Positions 60,846 through 64,000 of a stretch of 64,000 bases of DNA are shown in pieces. Under the pieces are notes generated by a model. That model was not told the origin of the DNA and ran no database searches. It worked only from the letters and a program-made list of their open reading frames with translations. A program made the position numbers and the translations under genes. Location of the stretch: positions 2,238,001-2,302,000 of the forward strand of contig JAUJEO010000019.1 of assembly GCA_030762175.1 (NCBI GenBank), in the 5' to 3' direction. Every line of letters begins with the position of its first letter. The first letter of the stretch is position 1. Origin of the DNA: Metallyticus violacea (Eukaryota; Arthropoda; Insecta; Mantodea; Metallyticidae).

Positions 60846-63800
60846 ATCAAGTATAATGAAAGAGAACAAGTTATCTCAAATAAGAATGGAAAAAAAGTGA
60901 TTCTAAGGAAGTTTCCAAACTTCGAAAAAAAATTTTTTTCTTTTCGAGATTCTTTGCGCATAATATGCTTGTCTAAGGCTATCAAACTAGTATAATGAAA
61001 GAGAACAAGTTATCTTAAATAAGAACGGAAAAAAAGTGATTATAACGAAGTTTCCAAACTTCGAAAAAAAATTTTTTTCTTTTCGAGATTCTTTGCGCAT
61101 AATATGCTTGTCTAAGGCTATCAAACTGGTATAATGAAAGAGAACAAGTTATCTCAAATAAGAATGGAAAAAAAGTGATTCTAAGGAAGTTTCCAAACTT
61201 CGAAAAAAAATTTTTTTCTTTTCGAGATTCTTTGCGCATAATATGCTTGTCTGAGGCTATCAAACTAGTATAATGAAAGAGAACCAGTTATCTCAAATAA
61301 GAACGGAAAAAAAGTGATTCTAACGAAGTTTCCAAACTTCGAAATAAAATTTTAATCTTTTCGAGATTCTTTGCGCAAAATATGCTTGTCTGAGGCTATC
61401 AAACTAGTATAATGAAAGAGAACCAGTAATCTTAAATAAGAACGGAAAAAAAGTGATTCTAACGAAGTTTCCAAACTTCGAAAAAAAAATTTTTTCTTTT
61501 CGAGATTCTCTGCGCATAATATGCTCGTCTGAGGCTATCAAACTAGTATAATGAAAGAGAACCAGTTATCTCAGATAAGAATGGAAAAAAAGTGATTCTA
61601 ACGAAGTTTCCAAACTTCGAAAAAAAATTTTTTTCTTTTCGAGATTCTTTGCGCATACCTATGCTTTTCTGAGGCTATCAAACTAGTATAATGAAAGAGA
61701 ACCAGTTATCTCAAATAAGAACGGAAAAAAAGTGATTCCAACGAAGTTTCCAAACTTCGAAAAAAAAATTTTTTCTTTTAGAGATTCTTTGCGCATAATA
61801 TGCTTTTCTGAGGCTATCAAAATAGTATAATGAAAGAGAACCAGTTATCTCAAATAAGAACGGAAAAAAAGTGATTCTAACGAAGTTTCCAAACTTCGAA
61901 ATAAAATTTTTTTCTTTTCGAAATTCTTTGCGCATAATATGCTTGTCTGAGGCTATCAAACTAGTATAATGAAAGAGAACGAGTAATCTTAAATAAGAAC
62001 GGAAAAAAAGTGATTCTAACGAAGTTTCCAAACTTCGAAAAAAAATTTTTTTCTTTTCGAGATTCTTTGCGCATAATATGCTTGTCTAAGGCTATCAAAC
62101 TAGTATAATGAAAGAGAACAAGTTATCTCAAATAAGAACGGAAAAAAAGTGATTCTAACGAAGTTTCCAAACTTCGAAAAAAAATTTTTTTCTTTTCGAG
62201 ATTCTTTGCGCATAATATGCTTGTCTGAGGCTATCAAACTAGTATAATGAAAGAGAACCAGTAATCTTAAATAAGAACGGAAAAAAAGTGATTCTAACGA
62301 AGTTTCCAAACTTCGAAAAAAAATTTTTTTCTTTTCGAGATTCTTTGCGCATAATATGCTTGTCTAAGGCTATCAAACTAGTATAATGAAAGAGAACAAG
62401 TTATCTCAAATAAGAATGTAAAAAAAGTGATTCTAAGGAAGTTTCCAAACTTCGAAAAAAAATTTTTTTCTTTTCGAGATTCTTTGCGCATAATATGCTT
62501 GTCTGAGGCTATCAAACTAGTATAATGAAAGAGAACCAGTTATCTCAAATAAGAACGGAAAAAAAGTGATTCTAACGAGGTTTCCAATCTTCGAAAAAAA
62601 ATTTTTTTCTTTTCTAGATTCTTTGCGTATAATATGCTTTTCTGAGACTATCAAACTAGTATAATGAAAGAGAACCAGTTATCTCAAATAAGAACGGAAA
62701 AAAAGTGATTCTAACGAAGTTTCCAAACTTCGAAAAAAATTTTTTTTCTTTTCGAGATTCTTTGCGCATAATATGCTTGTCTAAGGCTATCAAACTAGTA
62801 TAATGAAAGAGAACAAGTTATCTCAAATAAGAACGGAAAAAAAGTGATTCTTACGAAGTTTCCAAACTTCGAAAAAAAATTTTTTTCTTTTCGAGATTCT
62901 TTGCGCGTAATATGCTTGTCTGAGGCTATCAAACTAGTATAATGAAAGAGAACCAGTAATCTTAAATAAGAACGGAAAAAAAGTGTTTCTAACGAAGTTT
63001 CCAAACTTCGAAAAAAATTTTTTTTCTTTTCGAGATTCTTTGCGCATAATATGCTTGTCTAAGGCTATCAAACTAGTATAATGAAAGAGAACAAGTTATC
63101 TCAAATAAGAACGGAAAAAAAGTGATTCTAAGGAAGTTTCCAAACTTCGAAAAAAAATTTTTTTCTTTTCGAGATTCTTTGCGCATAATATGCTTGTCTG
63201 AGGCTATCAAACTAGTATAATGAAAGAGAACCAGTTATCTCAAATAAGAACGGAAAAAAAGTGATTCTAACGAGGTTTCCAATCTTCGAAAAAAATTTTT
63301 TTCTTTTCTAGATTCTTTGTGCATAATATGCTTTTCTGAGACTATCAAACTAGTATAATGAAAGAGAACCAGTTATCTCAAATAAGAACGGAAAAAAAGT
63401 GATTCTAACGAAGTTTCCAAACTTCGAAAAAAATTTTTTTTCTTTTCGAGATTCTTTGCGCATAATATGCTTGTCTAAGGCTATCAAACTAGTATAATGA
63501 AAGAGAACAAGTTATCTCAAATAAGAACGGAAAAAAAGTGATTCTAACGAAGTTTCCAAACTTCGAAATAAAATTTTTTTCTTTTCGAGATTTTTTGCGC
63601 ATAATATGCTTGTCTAAGGCTATCAAACTAGAATAATGAAAGAGAACAAGTTATCTCAAATAAGAATGGAAAAAAAGTGATTCTATTTCCAAACTTCGAA
63701 AAAAAATTTTTTTTTTTCCAGATTACTTGCGCATAATATGCTTGTCTGAGGCTATCAAACTAGTATAATGAAAGAGAACCAGTTATCTCAAATAAGAACG

Positions 63801-64000
63801 GAAAAAAAGTGATTCTAACGAAGTTTCCAAACTTCGAAATAAAATTTTAATCTTTTCGAGATTCTTTGCGCAAAATATGCTTGTCTGAGGCTATCAAACT
63901 AGTATAATGAAAGAGAACCAGTAATCTTAAATAAGAACGGAAAAAAAGTGATTCTAACGAAGTTTCCTAACTTCGAAAAAAAAATTTTTTCTTTTCGAGA
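60846..64000. repeat. Second copy of the post-B segment, running off the window
   Basis: The stretch matches 46019-48606 at offset 14,827 until about 63433, then matches about 52.0-52.63 kb at offset 11,367. It carries TTCTCTGCGCATAATATGCTC (61506), where the earlier copy reads GCACAT at 46685, and a CTATTTCC monomer (63683). A private GATTACTTG lies near 63721. Confidence 0.82.
63902..64000. repeat. Partial satellite monomer at right edge
   Basis: The last monomer begins GTATAATG at 63902 and is cut after TTTTCGAGA. It is the TTTCCTAACTTCG subtype. The array continues beyond the window on this side too. Confidence 0.93.

Larger units (their letters stand above)
1..64000. repeat. 139-bp AT-rich satellite array, about 460 tandem monomers
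   Basis: The whole window is made of head-to-tail copies of one monomer. Landmarks such as GTATAATGAAAGAGAAC recur at 101, 240, 379, 519 and 658, and the spacing stays at 139 or 140 bp throughout. All monomers have the same orientation, and I saw no inversion and no unrelated insertion. The reference monomer has 22 G and 21 C in 139 bases. Most monomers differ from each other by a few substitutions or A/T-tract length changes. Long homogeneous arrays of this kind are typical of centromeric or heterochromatic satellites in eukaryotes. The family and species are not recognised, and no flanking DNA is present to place it on a chromosome. Confidence 0.97.

Noticed and set aside
1..64000. CRISPR array
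   Set aside because: The repeated unit is 139 bp with no unique spacers between copies, and no cas genes are present.
1..64000. Nested transposon, retrotransposon or integrated virus
   Set aside because: I saw no sequence outside the monomer, no long terminal repeats, no target-site duplications and no protein motifs. Length changes are small indels or whole monomers.
1..64000. Telomeric repeats, ribosomal DNA or tRNA genes
   Set aside because: No TTAGGG/TTTAGGG-type runs, no rRNA-like sequence and no cloverleaf or tRNA box A/B sequence stand out in the monomer or its variants.

Overview
This 64 kb window is one uninterrupted block of eukaryotic-type satellite DNA. From the first base to the last it consists of head-to-tail copies of a single 139-bp, AT-rich monomer (about 31% G+C in the reference copy at 101-239), roughly 460 copies in all. 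I found no gene, RNA gene, transposon, CRISPR array or unique sequence. I could not identify the satellite family or the species. A homogeneous tandem array this long, with higher-order duplications, is what centromeric, pericentromeric or other heterochromatic satellite blocks look like in animals and plants. That location is inferred, because no flanking sequence is present.

The monomer has internal structure. It carries an 18-bp dyad (8-bp arms around CC), a TCGA-bounded imperfect inverted repeat around an A/T tract, an 11-bp dyad (GCATA-A-TATGC), and, overlapping the first dyad on the minus strand, a motif matching part of the mammalian CENP-B box. CpG is not depleted in the reference monomer. 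Point and small-indel variants mark monomer subtypes, and these reveal a second level of organisation.

That second level is a mosaic of nested segmental tandem duplications of very different lengths. (1) A 37-monomer, 5,134-bp unit A occupies 239-10506 as two copies in which I saw no difference. (2) 10507-17024 is a mosaic of related segments with local duplications of 550 bp and 972/973 bp. (3) 17025-22337 is a third, rearranged copy of unit A containing a 555-bp duplication. (4) 22338-27277 is a 2,498-bp duplication, and 27851-32303 a 2,224-bp (16-monomer) duplication. (5) 36224-46018 is two copies of a 4,859-bp unit B, each with an inner 835-bp duplication. (6) 46019-54976 contains a 1,933-bp duplication. 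(7) 55771-60845 is a third copy of B, followed by a second copy of the sequence that follows B earlier. This gives a repeat at about 14.8 kb spacing.

The open reading frames, mostly on the minus strand, are by-products of the repeat. Since 139 = 3 x 46 + 1, each monomer is read in the next frame, and identical 'proteins' recur at every duplication. They are not annotated as genes. The window therefore offers recent, nested unequal exchange and a possible centromere-protein-like binding motif, not a gene system. Segment boundaries come from reading diagnostic variants by eye and can be off by up to about one monomer.
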